From: Pararhodobacter sp. CCB-MM2
GTDB lineage: Bacteria > Pseudomonadota > Alphaproteobacteria > Rhodobacterales > Rhodobacteraceae
Length of the DNA: 64,000 nt
Assembly (NCBI RefSeq): GCF_001691415.1
Contig: NZ_LRRR01000008.1
Span: forward strand, 1-64,000
Direction: 5' to 3'
The notes under the pieces were generated by a model. That model was not told the DNA's origin and did no database searches. It saw only the letters and a program-made list of their open reading frames with translations. Below, one piece after another: positions 38,538-46,980 of this stretch. The stretch's first letter is position 1. Each line of letters starts with the position of its first letter. The position numbers and the translations under genes were made by a program.

Positions 38538-38981
38538 ATGACACACACCCTCACCACCCCCCGTTTCGCCTTCATCAAGGCTGGCTGGCACGCGGATATC
38601 GTCGATCGCGCGCTGGAAGGGTTCCTCGAACTGATCCCGGCTGAGCAGGTCGATGTCTTCGAGGTGCCCGGCGCCTTCGAGATGCCGCTGATGGCACGCG
38701 ATCTGGCCACGACCGGGCGCTACGCCGCCGTGGCTTGTGCGGCCTTCGTCGTCGATGGTGGCATCTACCGCCATGACTTCGTGGCGCAGGCCGTGGTCGA
38801 CGGGCTGATGCGCGCGGGCCTTGATACCGGCGTGCCGGTACTGTCGGTCTCGCTGACGCCGCATCACTATCAAGAAACCGACCACCACAACGCGATCTAC
38901 CGCGCGCATTTCGTCCAGAAGGGCCGCGAGGCAGCGAATGCCGCGCTGAAGATCACCGAGGCGCGCAAGGCCCTGGCCTGA
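38538..38981 (+). CDS. ribH: 6,7-dimethyl-8-ribityllumazine synthase (RibH2 type)
   Basis: 147 residues. Lumazine synthase condenses the pyrimidine and the butanone phosphate to the riboflavin precursor. Landmarks: FAFIKAGWHADIV, VPGAFEMPLMAR, VDGGIYRHDFVA with the active-site His (H79), and GVPVLSVSLTPHHYQETDHHNAIYRAHFVQKGREAA, which is typical of the RibH2 branch known from Brucella. It follows the FMN riboswitch, as Brucella ribH2 does. A strong AAAGGGAG precedes the ATG. Confidence 0.94.
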   Translation: MTHTLTTPRFAFIKAGWHADIVDRALEGFLELIPAEQVDVFEVPGAFEMPLMARDLATTGRYAAVACAAFVVDGGIYRHDFVAQAVVDGLMRAGLDTGVPVLSVSLTPHHYQETDHHNAIYRAHFVQKGREAANAALKITEARKALA

Positions 38982-39017
38982 GACCGGCAGGGGAGGGCGC
39001 TGGCCCTCCCCGTTCCG

Positions 39018-40013
39018 TCAGGCCAGACGGATGCCTTCGGCGGTCAGCGCCGGGGCCAGATCGTCCAGCCGCCAGCGCGCCTGCAGGTGATGCACGCCGG
39101 TTTCCCGCCGCTCGGCCATGCGGGCGAGGATCTCGGCGGCGACGAGCGCGGTGATCTCGGCCTCGCCGCGCCCATCGAGCGTCAGGCGTTCGCGGGCAGG
39201 CCGCCCGTCGCGCCAGCCCTCGGCCGTCACCACCAATCCCGTCCGATCCGACCCCACGCGGAACCTCGGCAGGCTCCAGCGCAGTAGCGCCTTCAGCCAC
39301 GGTCGTTGCGCCATCGCGGCCAGAAGGCGCAGGGACAGCGGCGTCACCAGGGGCGAATCGAGGCCCAGCCGCGTGGTCACGCCGGGCAGCCCGGCGCGGG
39401 TCAGCGCGTGTTGATCGGCGAAGTCGAAGGGGATCGTCGGTACCGACCCCGAGGCAAAATCGAGCCTGCGGATATCCCCCGGCGCAAGCGGGCGCAGGGT
39501 GTCGAGCGTCCAGTCGATCGCCGCCGTGCCATGGCTGTCGCCGAGGCCGAGCAGCACACCGATGCTGACGCTGTCGACCCGGTCGAGCCGGCGCACGGCC
39601 TCGGCCGCCATCAGGTTCGTGAGGCCGGGCGCGAGGCCAAGCGACAGCACCGCCAGCGCGCCAGCACTCCGGGCGAGGGCATCGAGCCCTTCGATCCGCC
39701 GCAGCACCGCGTCGGTGGCCGAGATATCCGCATAGCCGAGCCCCCGCGACAGCACCGCCCGCGCGAAGCGGTCATCCGGCGTGTCGAGGCAGGAGACGAC
39801 GATCTGCGTGCCCGCCAGCGCCGCGTCCCAACTCTCCGGGCGCGCAAGGTCGAGATAGGCGACCTCGGCCCCCGGGATCTCGGCCGCGGCGACGCGGGCG
39901 CGGGTCAGATCCCGCCCCGCCAGCCGGGGGGTGAGACCGGGGTTGGCGGCCAGCCTGCGGGCGATCTTCTTGCCGACATGGCCATAGCCGCCGATGATGG
40001 TGATATGTGTCAT
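39018..40013 (-). CDS. Saccharopine dehydrogenase-like NAD(P)-binding protein
   Basis: 331 residues. The N-terminal Rossmann motif IIGGYGHVGKKIARRLA starts at residue 5. Conserved segments of the saccharopine dehydrogenase/reductase group: LDLARPESWDAAL, VVSCLDTPDD and LGLAPGLTNLMA. It probably reduces or oxidises a small molecule with NADP; the substrate is unknown. Upstream open sequence is not part of it: the ATG at 40013 directly precedes the Rossmann motif. It is divergent from an HxlR regulator. Confidence 0.85.
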   Translation of the reverse strand: MTHITIIGGYGHVGKKIARRLAANPGLTPRLAGRDLTRARVAAAEIPGAEVAYLDLARPESWDAALAGTQIVVSCLDTPDDRFARAVLSRGLGYADISATDAVLRRIEGLDALARSAGALAVLSLGLAPGLTNLMAAEAVRRLDRVDSVSIGVLLGLGDSHGTAAIDWTLDTLRPLAPGDIRRLDFASGSVPTIPFDFADQHALTRAGLPGVTTRLGLDSPLVTPLSLRLLAAMAQRPWLKALLRWSLPRFRVGSDRTGLVVTAEGWRDGRPARERLTLDGRGEAEITALVAAEILARMAERRETGVHHLQARWRLDDLAPALTAEGIRLA

Positions 40014-40094
40014 GAAACCTGTGTCCGTCGCGGCCCCGTGCCGCTGCCGGGCGCTTGAAACACACCGAATCGTTCCTTTCCAAACGGGAAGCCC

Positions 40095-40445
40095 ATGGCT
40101 GAAGACCTGCCCTTTCTCACCGCCGATCCCTGCCGCCCGGATCAATGCCTGCTGGAGGATTGGCTGTCCTTCCTCGGCCATCGCTGGAACGCGCTGGTGC
40201 TTTGGCAGCTGGAGGCCGGGCCGCTCCGGTTCTCGGAACTGCAGGCGCAATTGCCGGGGATTTCGCCCAAGGTGTTGACCGAACGGCTGGCCGGGTTGCA
40301 GGCGCGTGCCCTGATCCGGCGCGAGGCGGTCAACAGCTACCCGGCCGCGGTGACCTATGGTCTGACCGCGCGCGGCGAGGCCCTGCGGCAGGTGCTGCGT
40401 CCGGTCTATGATTGGGCGGAGGCGGCGGCGCAGGAGGGGGCGTGA
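40095..40445 (+). CDS. HxlR-family transcriptional regulator
   Basis: 116 residues. HxlR winged helix: PDQCLLEDWLSFLGHRWNALVLWQLEAGPLRFSELQAQLPGISPKVLTERLAGLQARALI, then VTYGLTARGEAL. Cys 13 and Cys 18 near the start could be redox sensors. It faces the reductase gene across an 81-base gap, so it most likely regulates that gene and itself. Confidence 0.9.
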   Translation: MAEDLPFLTADPCRPDQCLLEDWLSFLGHRWNALVLWQLEAGPLRFSELQAQLPGISPKVLTERLAGLQARALIRREAVNSYPAAVTYGLTARGEALRQVLRPVYDWAEAAAQEGA

Positions 40446-40449
40446 AACG

Positions 40450-40481
40450 CGAAACGCCGCGCTGAGCGGCGCGGCGTTTCG
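40450..40481 (+). terminator. Terminator after the HxlR gene
   Basis: Perfect 13-bp stem CGAAACGCCGCGC / GCGCGGCGTTTCG with a 6-nt loop. No long T run follows. It marks the last chromosomal element before the left end of the integrated element. Confidence 0.65.
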
Positions 40482-40487
40482 AGGGGA

Positions 40488-40503
40488 TTGGTGGAGCTGA
40501 GGG
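40488..40503. repeat. Left attachment repeat (attL)
   Basis: TTGGTGGAGCTGAGGG, identical to 48926-48941 at the 3' end of the tRNA-Ala gene. Divergence begins directly after (GAAGCC versus GGATCG). Such a copy is what a tRNA-targeting integrase leaves at the far end of its element. Confidence 0.88.
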
Positions 40504-40646
40504 AAGCCAAACCTTAGTTTTAGGCGGTCCACGGCAGTGCAAAGAAGCCTGTAATTGCTGAGTATCTATTGCCAACGTGGGTTGGTAGCGTCTAATGAAG
40601 TCTCATGCAGTCCCACATTATCCGTGGGCCAAGGTGTGGGGTGAAC

Positions 40647-41843
40647 ATGACCGCGAAGGCAAAGAAGGGACTGACGGCGGCCTTCGTCCGCACAGTGTCT
40701 GAGCCGGGGCGATATGGGGATGCGCTGGGCCTAAACCTTGTCGTGTCACCTGCCGGGGCGAAGCGTTGGATTCAGCGCATCACTATTCGCGGCAAGCGGG
40801 TGGACTTGGGCCTTGGGCCACTGGCGGCTGTGTCGCTGGCGGAGGCCCGCGAACTGGCCGCGAAGAACTTCCGAGAAGCCCGGACAGGTGGCGACCCGCT
40901 GAGGGCTAAGCGTGAGGCGCAGGCAGCTATGACGTTCGAGGAAGCCGCACGCGCTGTGCATGAAAGCTACCTGCCCACTTGGAGAAGCGCCAAGCACGGG
41001 CAGGATTTTCTTTCCTCGCTGCAAATGCACGCCTTCGACAGGATCGGCGCGCTAAAGGTGCAGGACGTGACGCCCGCCGATGTGCTGGCGGTGCTATCGC
41101 CCATCTGGACAGCGAAGCCCGAGACGGCCCGTCGCGTTCGGCAACGGATTGGTACGGTAATGGAATGGGCGGTTGCGAAGGGTTGGCGGCAAGACAACCC
41201 CGCCGCCAGCATATCGAAAGCCCTGCCCAAGGTGCCCCGCTTGAAGGCGCATAGGGTGGCGCTGCCCTACGCCGAGGTATCGACCTATTTGGAGGCTCTG
41301 GCGGCATCTGGCGCAGGGCCGTCCACCAAGCAGGCGCTGGAATTTCTCATTCTTACCGCTGCGCGCTCTATCGAGGCGAGAGAGGCGCGTTGGTCTGAAA
41401 TCGACATGGACGCGAAGGTTTGGACGGTGCCTGCCCAGCGCATGAAGATGAAGCGCGACCACAAGGTGCCTCTGTCGCCCCGGGCAATGGCCATCCTTCG
41501 CGAGGCCGCTGCACACAAGCGGAATTCGGAGCCTGACCCCTTCCTCTTCCCCGGACTAAAGGCAGGCCGTCCGCTGTCGGATGTAGCTCTGTCAAAGCTC
41601 ACGAAGGCGCTGGGCTTCCCCGTTGATGTTCACGGCTTCCGCACGAGCTTTCGCACTTGGGCGCAAGAGAAGACAACGGCGGCGCATGAGGTGGCCGAGG
41701 CCGCGCTTGCTCACACTGTGGGGAACAGTGTGTCACAGGCCTACGCGCGAAGTGACATGTTCGAGAAGCGCCGCGACCTCATGGACCGTTGGGCAGGGTA
41801 CTTGGCGGGGGCGGAAGGGAAGGTGATTCGACTCAGGCAATAG
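40647..41843 (+). CDS. int: P4-type tyrosine integrase
   Basis: 398 residues. The DUF4102-like N-terminal arm-binding domain (about 1-85) is followed by the core-binding domain and catalytic domain. Catalytic residues: R240 (LTAARSIEAR), H329 and R332 (HGFR), H356 (LAHTVG) and Tyr 366 (QAYARSD). The first Arg sits in TAAR rather than the usual TGxR. The ATG at 40647 is preferred; an in-frame start lies 42 bases upstream. It integrates the element at the tRNA-Ala 3' end; attL lies about 145 bases upstream of its start. Confidence 0.94.
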   Translation: MTAKAKKGLTAAFVRTVSEPGRYGDALGLNLVVSPAGAKRWIQRITIRGKRVDLGLGPLAAVSLAEARELAAKNFREARTGGDPLRAKREAQAAMTFEEAARAVHESYLPTWRSAKHGQDFLSSLQMHAFDRIGALKVQDVTPADVLAVLSPIWTAKPETARRVRQRIGTVMEWAVAKGWRQDNPAASISKALPKVPRLKAHRVALPYAEVSTYLEALAASGAGPSTKQALEFLILTAARSIEAREARWSEIDMDAKVWTVPAQRMKMKRDHKVPLSPRAMAILREAAAHKRNSEPDPFLFPGLKAGRPLSDVALSKLTKALGFPVDVHGFRTSFRTWAQEKTTAAHEVAEAALAHTVGNSVSQAYARSDMFEKRRDLMDRWAGYLAGAEGKVIRLRQ

Positions 41844-42355
41844 GGCTGGAACGGCGTAAAGGAGCCCTATGTGAAGATGCCCGAGGTATTTCTCTGCAAG
41901 GTTCGCCCTGCTGCCCAGCCACAGCATCTAGTGCGGTGGAGCGCGACAAGATTTGAGTGATGCACGCCGCTGCGTTCGATAGATGTTCCAGAAATGACGG
42001 GTTTTCAACAGGTTCGATGGAGTGGACATTTGTCCACTAAACCCCTTGTATCGAGGGGAAATTTCCCTTCGCACGCTACTGGGTGCGATTAAACTGCGAA
42101 AAGCTGTGGAAAGTCTTACGAACCAGGGGTGTAGTGCCTGAAAAATGCCGTATAGTCCCGTGCAGAACGGCCCGGTACTCTATCTAGTTGTGGAGTGTTG
42201 GGCGGCTTCCGCCGCTGGCCAAACCGCCAAGTCCAAGCCAGCGACGGGAGCCGGGGAATGACCAAATTGGTCACCTCACACCCCCGTTCCTACACCACGA
42301 GCAGCGATTTCCGCAACTGGGGATTTCGCGCGAGGCTAAAGGAGCGACGCAACCA
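41844..42355. other. 512-base non-coding region with three inverted repeats
   Basis: No supported gene. It holds AGTGGACA-TT-TGTCCACT (42021-42038), GGGAAATTTCCC (42056-42067) and CGCAC...GTGCG (42070-42087) within 70 bases. This cluster, between the integrase and the AlpA gene, is a candidate regulatory or recombination-control region. Confidence 0.55.
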
Positions 42356-42538
42356 ATGGCTGCAATTCTGCGACTACCTGCTGTTATGCAGGCAACCGGT
42401 CTGTCCAAGGCATCGGTTTATCTGGGCATCAAAAAAGGCACATTCCCGGCACCCGTGAAGCTGGGCGAGCGTGCCGTTGGCTGGCCTCAACAGGTCATTG
42501 AAGACTGGGTGAACACCCGGCCTTCTTCTGCCGCCTAA
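42356..42538 (+). CDS. alpA: AlpA-family excisionase/regulator
   Basis: 60 residues. MerR-like helix-turn-helix of AlpA proteins: RLPAVMQATGLSKASVYLGIKKGTFPAPVKLGERAVGWPQQVIEDWV. AlpA proteins activate excision or integrase expression in P4-like elements. AAAGGAG lies 12 bases before the ATG. An in-frame TTG start far upstream would add 56 residues with no AlpA similarity and is rejected. Confidence 0.92.
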   Translation: MAAILRLPAVMQATGLSKASVYLGIKKGTFPAPVKLGERAVGWPQQVIEDWVNTRPSSAA

Positions 42539-42644
42539 AGAGAAACCCCGCCGGGTCAGGCGGGGCTTTAAGGCTGTCAGAATGACAATGATTACACTGG
42601 CAATATAGCCCGCCTGCCTGCCCGGTTCAATGCCGAGGCATAAA

Positions 42645-42944
42645 ATGAGCCAATGCGCTTACATCAACCACAACGCGCCGAACGGGCCTTTGCACTTCAT
42701 GGTCAAAGGCCGCGACCGCTGGGCGCTTGAATGCCTAATGGCCGCGAAGGCCAAGGGCTGCACCCCCATCACGACACCCGGCCCGCGCTGGTCTGCCTAT
42801 GTGTTCAACCTGCGCAAGCTTGGCTTGGACATTGAGACCATCACCGAACCGCACGGGGGCGAATTCAGCGGGCATCACGCGCGCTACGTCCTGCGTTCAC
42901 AGGTGACGCGGCAAGGCCCGCTGCTGAAAGGCGGTGCCGCATGA
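42645..42944 (+). CDS. Winged-helix protein of mobile elements
   Basis: 99 residues. FMVKGRDRWALECLMAAKAKGCTPITTPGPRWSAYVFNLRKLGLDIETITEPHGGEF matches a small winged-helix family that is common on prophages and islands of proteobacteria. It probably binds DNA; its target is unknown. GAGG lies 6 bases before the ATG at 42645, so this start is chosen over the ATG at 42630. The stop overlaps a 32-aa ORF (ATGA). Confidence 0.75.
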   Translation: MSQCAYINHNAPNGPLHFMVKGRDRWALECLMAAKAKGCTPITTPGPRWSAYVFNLRKLGLDIETITEPHGGEFSGHHARYVLRSQVTRQGPLLKGGAA

Positions 42945-43039
42945 GCCGGTATTCCCGACGCCTTGCCCGTAGCTGGGGCCTGTCCGGTGCTGTCGCTGCC
43001 GCTCTGGCCGCGCTCATTCAAGGGGAGGGCCGCGAATGA
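42941..43039 (+). CDS. Small coupled membrane-like ORF
   Basis: 32 codons: a basic N-terminus (MSRYSRRLARSWG) and a hydrophobic Ala/Leu helix (LSGAVAAALAALI), ending EGRE. Its start overlaps the stop before it and its stop overlaps the start after it, both as ATGA. Such chaining at both ends is hard to get by chance, so translation is plausible. No family is recognised; it could be a small membrane peptide or only a coupling device. Confidence 0.5.
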   Translation: MSRYSRRLARSWGLSGAVAAALAALIQGEGRE

Positions 43040-43614
43040 GCAATCGCCTTCCCATCCTTCAGAACGCCGCCCTTGTGGCTCACAAGGAAAGCGCGCAGCA
43101 CAGCAAGTGGGCCGCGCAGAACGCCCTCAAGGCCGGTGAAGCTCTGGCCGAGGCGAAAGGCCTGTGCGCGCACGGACAGTGGGCTGCATGGCTTGCCGAA
43201 ACCGGCATCCCCGAACGCACGGCGCAGCGATACATGAAGCTGCACCGGGCAGGCTGCAAATCCGCCACGGTGGCGGAAATGGGCATCGCCCGCGCCGAGC
43301 GTCTTGCATCCCTTGGGCTGAAACTCTGGCCCCAAAACGGGGCCGGGGTTGAGGCAACCGGCGAAGATGAAACCGGCGCGCGCTTCTATGCCGTAGTCCT
43401 GCCGGAAGGTGAGGGCTTGGTGCGATACAGCGCCGCCTACCTGTTCCCGACGCCTGACCTTGATTTCATGGTGGCGAAGCGGTGTGGCAAGCCGGTGGCG
43501 CTGGGCGTCCTTCACGAAAGCGATGCGGAGGCGTTTGACCGCTATGTCCTTCGCCGCATGAGCGCCGAGGAAACGGCGGCAGCGCAAGCGGAACTGGGGG
43601 TGCCCCATGACTGA
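43036..43614 (+). CDS. DUF3102-like protein
   Basis: 192 residues. The N-terminal half has the KAGEALAEAKGLCAHGQWAAWLAETGIPERTAQRYMKLHRAG pattern of DUF3102 proteins, which occur on phages and plasmids and carry a helix-turn-helix-like region. The C-terminal half (about 100-190) is unrecognised. Overlaps the next gene by 8 bases. Confidence 0.75.
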   Translation: MSNRLPILQNAALVAHKESAQHSKWAAQNALKAGEALAEAKGLCAHGQWAAWLAETGIPERTAQRYMKLHRAGCKSATVAEMGIARAERLASLGLKLWPQNGAGVEATGEDETGARFYAVVLPEGEGLVRYSAAYLFPTPDLDFMVAKRCGKPVALGVLHESDAEAFDRYVLRRMSAEETAAAQAELGVPHD

Positions 43615-44491
43615 CGCGCGCACCCTGACCCTTGCCCTGGGCGGGCGCTGGCATGGCCGCTATGGCGTGTCGCCTTGCCCGATCTGCCAACCCGAACGGC
43701 GGAAGGGGCAAGACGCCCTGACGCTGGCCGATGGCGCGGCGGGGCTGTTGCTGTCCTGCAAGAAGGCCGGTTGCAGCTTCCGCGACATACTGGCGGCGGC
43801 AGGTGTGATGCCGGGGGACTATGCGCCCCCGGATGCCGCGACCATCGCCCAGCGCGAAGCGGAACAGCGGCGCGAGGCCGAGAAGCGGGAACGGCAGGCC
43901 CGCGCGCTCTGGGCCGAGGCGGTGCCCATCGGAGGAACCGCCGCTGAGGCCTACCTTCGCGGGCGGGCTATCACCTGTGCCTTGCCTGAGACCCTGCGCT
44001 TTCACCCGGCTTGCTGGCACGGGGCAACCTCGACCCGTTCCCCGGCTCTGGTGGCAAGGGTGGACGGCGGCGCGGGCTTCGCGGTGCATCGCACCTACCT
44101 GCGCCCGGACGGCAGCGGCAAAGCGGATCTGACCCCGGATAAGGCCATGCTGGGGGCCACCGCTGGCGGCTCTGTGCGACTCGCTGGCGGGCAAAGCGTG
44201 CTGGCCGTGGCCGAGGGCATAGAAACCGCCCTTAGCCTGCTGTGCGGCGTCCTGAGCGGCCCTGTGGCTGTCTGGGCTGCGCTGTCGTCTTCCGGCTTCG
44301 CCCGCCTGCACCTGCCCAGCGCCCCCGGAAAGCTCATTGTCGCCACGGATGGCGATGCAGCCGGGACCGCCGCAGGCACTGCCTTAGCCGAACGCGCCGC
44401 CGCGCTGGGCTGGGCCGTGACCCTTCTCCCCGCCCCGGAAGGGCGTGACTGGAACGATGTAATCCGAGACACGAAAGGGGCCGCAGCATGA
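43607..44491 (+). CDS. Toprim-domain primase-like protein
   Basis: 294 residues. N-terminal zinc-finger CPICQPERR...CKKAGC (C24, C27, about C51, C56) as in phage primases, a charged coiled stretch (REAEQRREAEKRERQARALW), then a toprim domain with VAEGIETALSLLCG (catalytic Glu) and VATDGDAAGTAAG (Asp-x-Asp). It should start DNA synthesis for the element. The stop overlaps the DUF3987 gene (ATGA), a pairing typical of island replication modules. Confidence 0.9.
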   Translation: MTDARTLTLALGGRWHGRYGVSPCPICQPERRKGQDALTLADGAAGLLLSCKKAGCSFRDILAAAGVMPGDYAPPDAATIAQREAEQRREAEKRERQARALWAEAVPIGGTAAEAYLRGRAITCALPETLRFHPACWHGATSTRSPALVARVDGGAGFAVHRTYLRPDGSGKADLTPDKAMLGATAGGSVRLAGGQSVLAVAEGIETALSLLCGVLSGPVAVWAALSSSGFARLHLPSAPGKLIVATDGDAAGTAAGTALAERAAALGWAVTLLPAPEGRDWNDVIRDTKGAAA

Positions 44492-46011
44492 ACGCGCCCA
44501 ACGTCAACCCGAACTTCGCCGCGAACGCCCAGCCCTTCACGGCAGAATGGCCCCACCCGGACATGCGATTTCTACGCACCGAGCTTCCACCGCCTCCGGC
44601 CCTGCCCTTGGGCGACGTGCTGTCTTCGACTTGGGCATCATGGATAAGGGCCGCAGCCGAGGCTAAGGGCGCGCCTGCGGACTATGTTTTCGCCGCTCTG
44701 CTGTCCGTATGTGGCGCACTTGTCGGGAATACTCGCTGGCCTTCACCTTGGCAGGGCTGGGCAGAACCCCCCGTCCTTTGGGCCGTTACCATTGGAACCC
44801 CTTCCATGAACAAGTCCCCGGGCCTCGATGCTGTGCTTATCCCGCTGAAGTCAGTGCAGGACGGGAAGCGCGCCAAAGCGCAAGCCGCGCTGACGGAATG
44901 GAAAGCCCGGGCTGAGGTAGCGAAGCTGGTTGAAAGCACATGGAAAGAGGCCGTGAAGGCGGCGGTAAAGGATGGGGCCGAACCGCCCAAGCGCCCAGCC
45001 TCAGCGAACCCCGGCCCGGAACCAATCATGCCCCGCCTTCATGTGACAGACATCACGGTAGAGAAGTTGGCTGTCATCCTCGCTGCGCAGCCACGCGGTA
45101 CATTGGTGGCGCGCGACGAACTTGCCGGCTGGTTGCAAAGCATGTCGCGCTACTCTGGCGGCGGCTCTGACCGCCCATTCTGGTTAGAAGCCTATGGCGG
45201 GCGTCCGCACTCTGTTGAGCGCATGGGTAGGGAATCCGTCTACGTCGATAGGCTGGCGGTAGGCGTACTGGGCGGCACCCAGCCTGACCGGCTTCGCACC
45301 TTGCTGTTGAAGGCGGATGACGATGGCCTTCTGGCGCGGTTCTTTCCAGTTTGGCCCAATCCCGCGCCAATCCAGCGACCGACCCGTGCCTATGATGAGG
45401 GCTTGATTGAAAGGGCGATTGAACGGCTTTGGGCGCTCGAAATGCCGACCGATGACGAAGGCAATAAGCGCCCGTGGTTTGTTCCCTTCACGGACGAAGC
45501 CCGCGACCTCTTGGACGATTTCAGGAAGCAGGTGCGAGACTGGGAAGGAGAAGCGGAGGGCCTGCTGCTATCGTTCATTGGCAAGCTGCCCGGTTTGGCG
45601 GTGCGCATGTCGCTGGTGCTGGGGATGCTCGATTGGGCGGCGGGTGATGCGGACGCCGAGCCGCACAATGTCACCCCGTACCACTTTGGGCGCGCGGCGC
45701 ATCTGGTGGAAAGCTACCTGCTGCCGATGGCGCGGCGCGCATATGCCGATGCCGCAGGCACTAAAGGCGAACGCGCTGGGCGGCGGCTGGTCGCATTGAT
45801 CCGTGAACAGGGTTGGACCCGCTTCTACGCCCGTGATGTTCGCCGCATAGAGCGGCAAGGATTGGCCCGGATGGAAGACATTAACCCCGGAATAGAGGCA
45901 TTGACCGAAGGCGACTTGATCCGGCCTTTGGAAATGGACGGGAACCCGAAAGGCGGGCGTCCGCAGCGCCTCTTTGCCGTCAATCCGATAGTTCACAAGG
46001 TGCAGGCATGA
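44488..46011 (+). CDS. DUF3987 replication-associated protein
   Basis: 507 residues of the DUF3987 family, found next to primases in satellites, prophages and islands. A degenerate P-loop appears as GTPSMNKSPGLDAV (about 108-121) after WAVTI, followed by ARDELAGWLQSMSRY and LGGTQPDRLRTLL. The family is related to phage D5-like helicases but motor activity is unproven. The C-terminal part (about 420-500) resembles a winged helix (LIREQGWTRFYARDVRRI). Confidence 0.88.
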   Translation: MNAPNVNPNFAANAQPFTAEWPHPDMRFLRTELPPPPALPLGDVLSSTWASWIRAAAEAKGAPADYVFAALLSVCGALVGNTRWPSPWQGWAEPPVLWAVTIGTPSMNKSPGLDAVLIPLKSVQDGKRAKAQAALTEWKARAEVAKLVESTWKEAVKAAVKDGAEPPKRPASANPGPEPIMPRLHVTDITVEKLAVILAAQPRGTLVARDELAGWLQSMSRYSGGGSDRPFWLEAYGGRPHSVERMGRESVYVDRLAVGVLGGTQPDRLRTLLLKADDDGLLARFFPVWPNPAPIQRPTRAYDEGLIERAIERLWALEMPTDDEGNKRPWFVPFTDEARDLLDDFRKQVRDWEGEAEGLLLSFIGKLPGLAVRMSLVLGMLDWAAGDADAEPHNVTPYHFGRAAHLVESYLLPMARRAYADAAGTKGERAGRRLVALIREQGWTRFYARDVRRIERQGLARMEDINPGIEALTEGDLIRPLEMDGNPKGGRPQRLFAVNPIVHKVQA

Positions 46012-46472
46012 CCCGTTGGTTGCAGGCAGCCAAAGCGGCCCTACCCCCATCTGACAAAACTGACACAACTGACGAAACCCACGCTATGCGTGTGCATGGC
46101 GCAGTTGAACAACCGCAGTCGGAGGTTTTGTCAGTTGAGTCAGTTTTGTCAGTAGGCCCGAAGTCCGATTGCCCAGCCATCCCGGAGCCTCAGCCCGCCC
46201 AACCGGAACCGCGCCCAGCGCCTCGGCTGGCGGTTGTCCCGGCCCGACCGACGCATGACCCTGAGACCTTCCCCAATGGCGTCTGTCGCTTCACGGGAAG
46301 GCCGCGCACATGGACGGGCAAAGTCGTGTCGCTGGAAGACTGGCGGCGGCTGTCCGATTGGGAGCGCGAAGGCCCGGCTGGGCGGCTGTTCTGTGGCATC
46401 TGCCGCGCATGGGTGGCGCAGGATGGCCGGTGCCGTGAGCCGGGATGCTGGAACGGCTGCGATGCAGGATAG
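46008..46472 (+). CDS. Zinc-ribbon protein with iteron-coded linker
   Basis: 154 residues, start overlapping the DUF3987 stop. Residues 1-60 are low-complexity and are encoded by the 9-bp repeat array described separately (DKTDTTDE and VLSVESVLSV). A Pro-rich linker follows (PEPQPAQPEPRPAP), then a C-terminal Cys cluster CGICRAW...CREPGCWNGC that could bind zinc. No function is known. The array may be a replication origin lying inside this gene, so the N-terminal protein sequence may be a by-product. Confidence 0.7.
   Translation: MTRWLQAAKAALPPSDKTDTTDETHAMRVHGAVEQPQSEVLSVESVLSVGPKSDCPAIPEPQPAQPEPRPAPRLAVVPARPTHDPETFPNGVCRFTGRPRTWTGKVVSLEDWRRLSDWEREGPAGRLFCGICRAWVAQDGRCREPGCWNGCDAG
46051..46152. 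repeat. Inverted array of 9-bp iterons, candidate origin
   Basis: Left arm 46051-46078 is three 9-bp units (CTGACAAAA, CTGACACAA, CTGACGAAA) plus C; right arm 46125-46152 is the reverse complement with 26 of 28 bases matching (TTTTGTCAG, TTGAGTCAG, TTTTGTCAG units). The arms are 46 bases apart. Located immediately after the primase-DUF3987 genes. The repeat is seen directly; origin function is inferred. Confidence 0.75.
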
Positions 46473-46980
46473 GCCGCTGGTGACTGTCACAGGGAGAGAC
46501 CTTGCCGCCCAGCGCCGCAGTAAGGGCATGACGCAGGCCGAGCTTGCCACGGCGGCGGGCATCGGGCGGCACGCTGTGGGCTATTGGGAAGGCAAGCGGC
46601 AGGTAGACGGCAGCGCATGGGCTGTGAAGCGCATGGCGGCGGTGCTGGGGCCTCTGGAACCCGCCCCGGTGCCCAGCGCCCAGGAACGGCTTGCCCAGCT
46701 TGCAGGCGGCATTCCTCTGGGCGTTTCCATCGTCAACCGGGTGCGAACCATCACGCCGCGCCGCCCTGCCTGTGGGGCCAAGACGCGGAAGGGCACGCCC
46801 TGCACTTGGAAGGCAGAACCCGGAAAGGGACGCTGCAAGCTTCACGGCGGGCGCTCGACGGGGGCCAAGACGCCAGAGGGCCGGGAACGCATTGCCGAAG
46901 CACAGCGGCGGCGCTGGGCGCGCTGGCGGGCGGATCAAGCCGGGCCGCGCCTGTTGGGGAATGTTGGGGTGCCTGAATAG
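46462..46980 (+). CDS. XRE helix-turn-helix protein with HGG motif
   Basis: 172 residues. N-terminal XRE-type HTH (about 10-60: LAAQRRSKGMTQAELATAAGIGRHAVGYWEGKRQVDGSAWAVKRMAAVLG). The C-terminal half has CGAKTRKGTPCTW...GRCKLHGGRSTGAKTPEGRERIAEAQRRRW, a Cys/HGG-type motif frequent in phage and island proteins and likely zinc-binding. Probable element repressor. Its start lies 8 bases inside the end of the preceding gene. An inverted repeat at 47008-47024 downstream could be its operator. Confidence 0.82.
   Translation: MQDRPLVTVTGRDLAAQRRSKGMTQAELATAAGIGRHAVGYWEGKRQVDGSAWAVKRMAAVLGPLEPAPVPSAQERLAQLAGGIPLGVSIVNRVRTITPRRPACGAKTRKGTPCTWKAEPGKGRCKLHGGRSTGAKTPEGRERIAEAQRRRWARWRADQAGPRLLGNVGVPE

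Noticed and set aside
45980..46180. A minus-strand frame with DKTDSTDKT over the iteron array, considered as a second repeat protein
   Set aside because: Its resemblance to the forward protein is produced by the inverted repeat at the DNA level, not by a separate gene.
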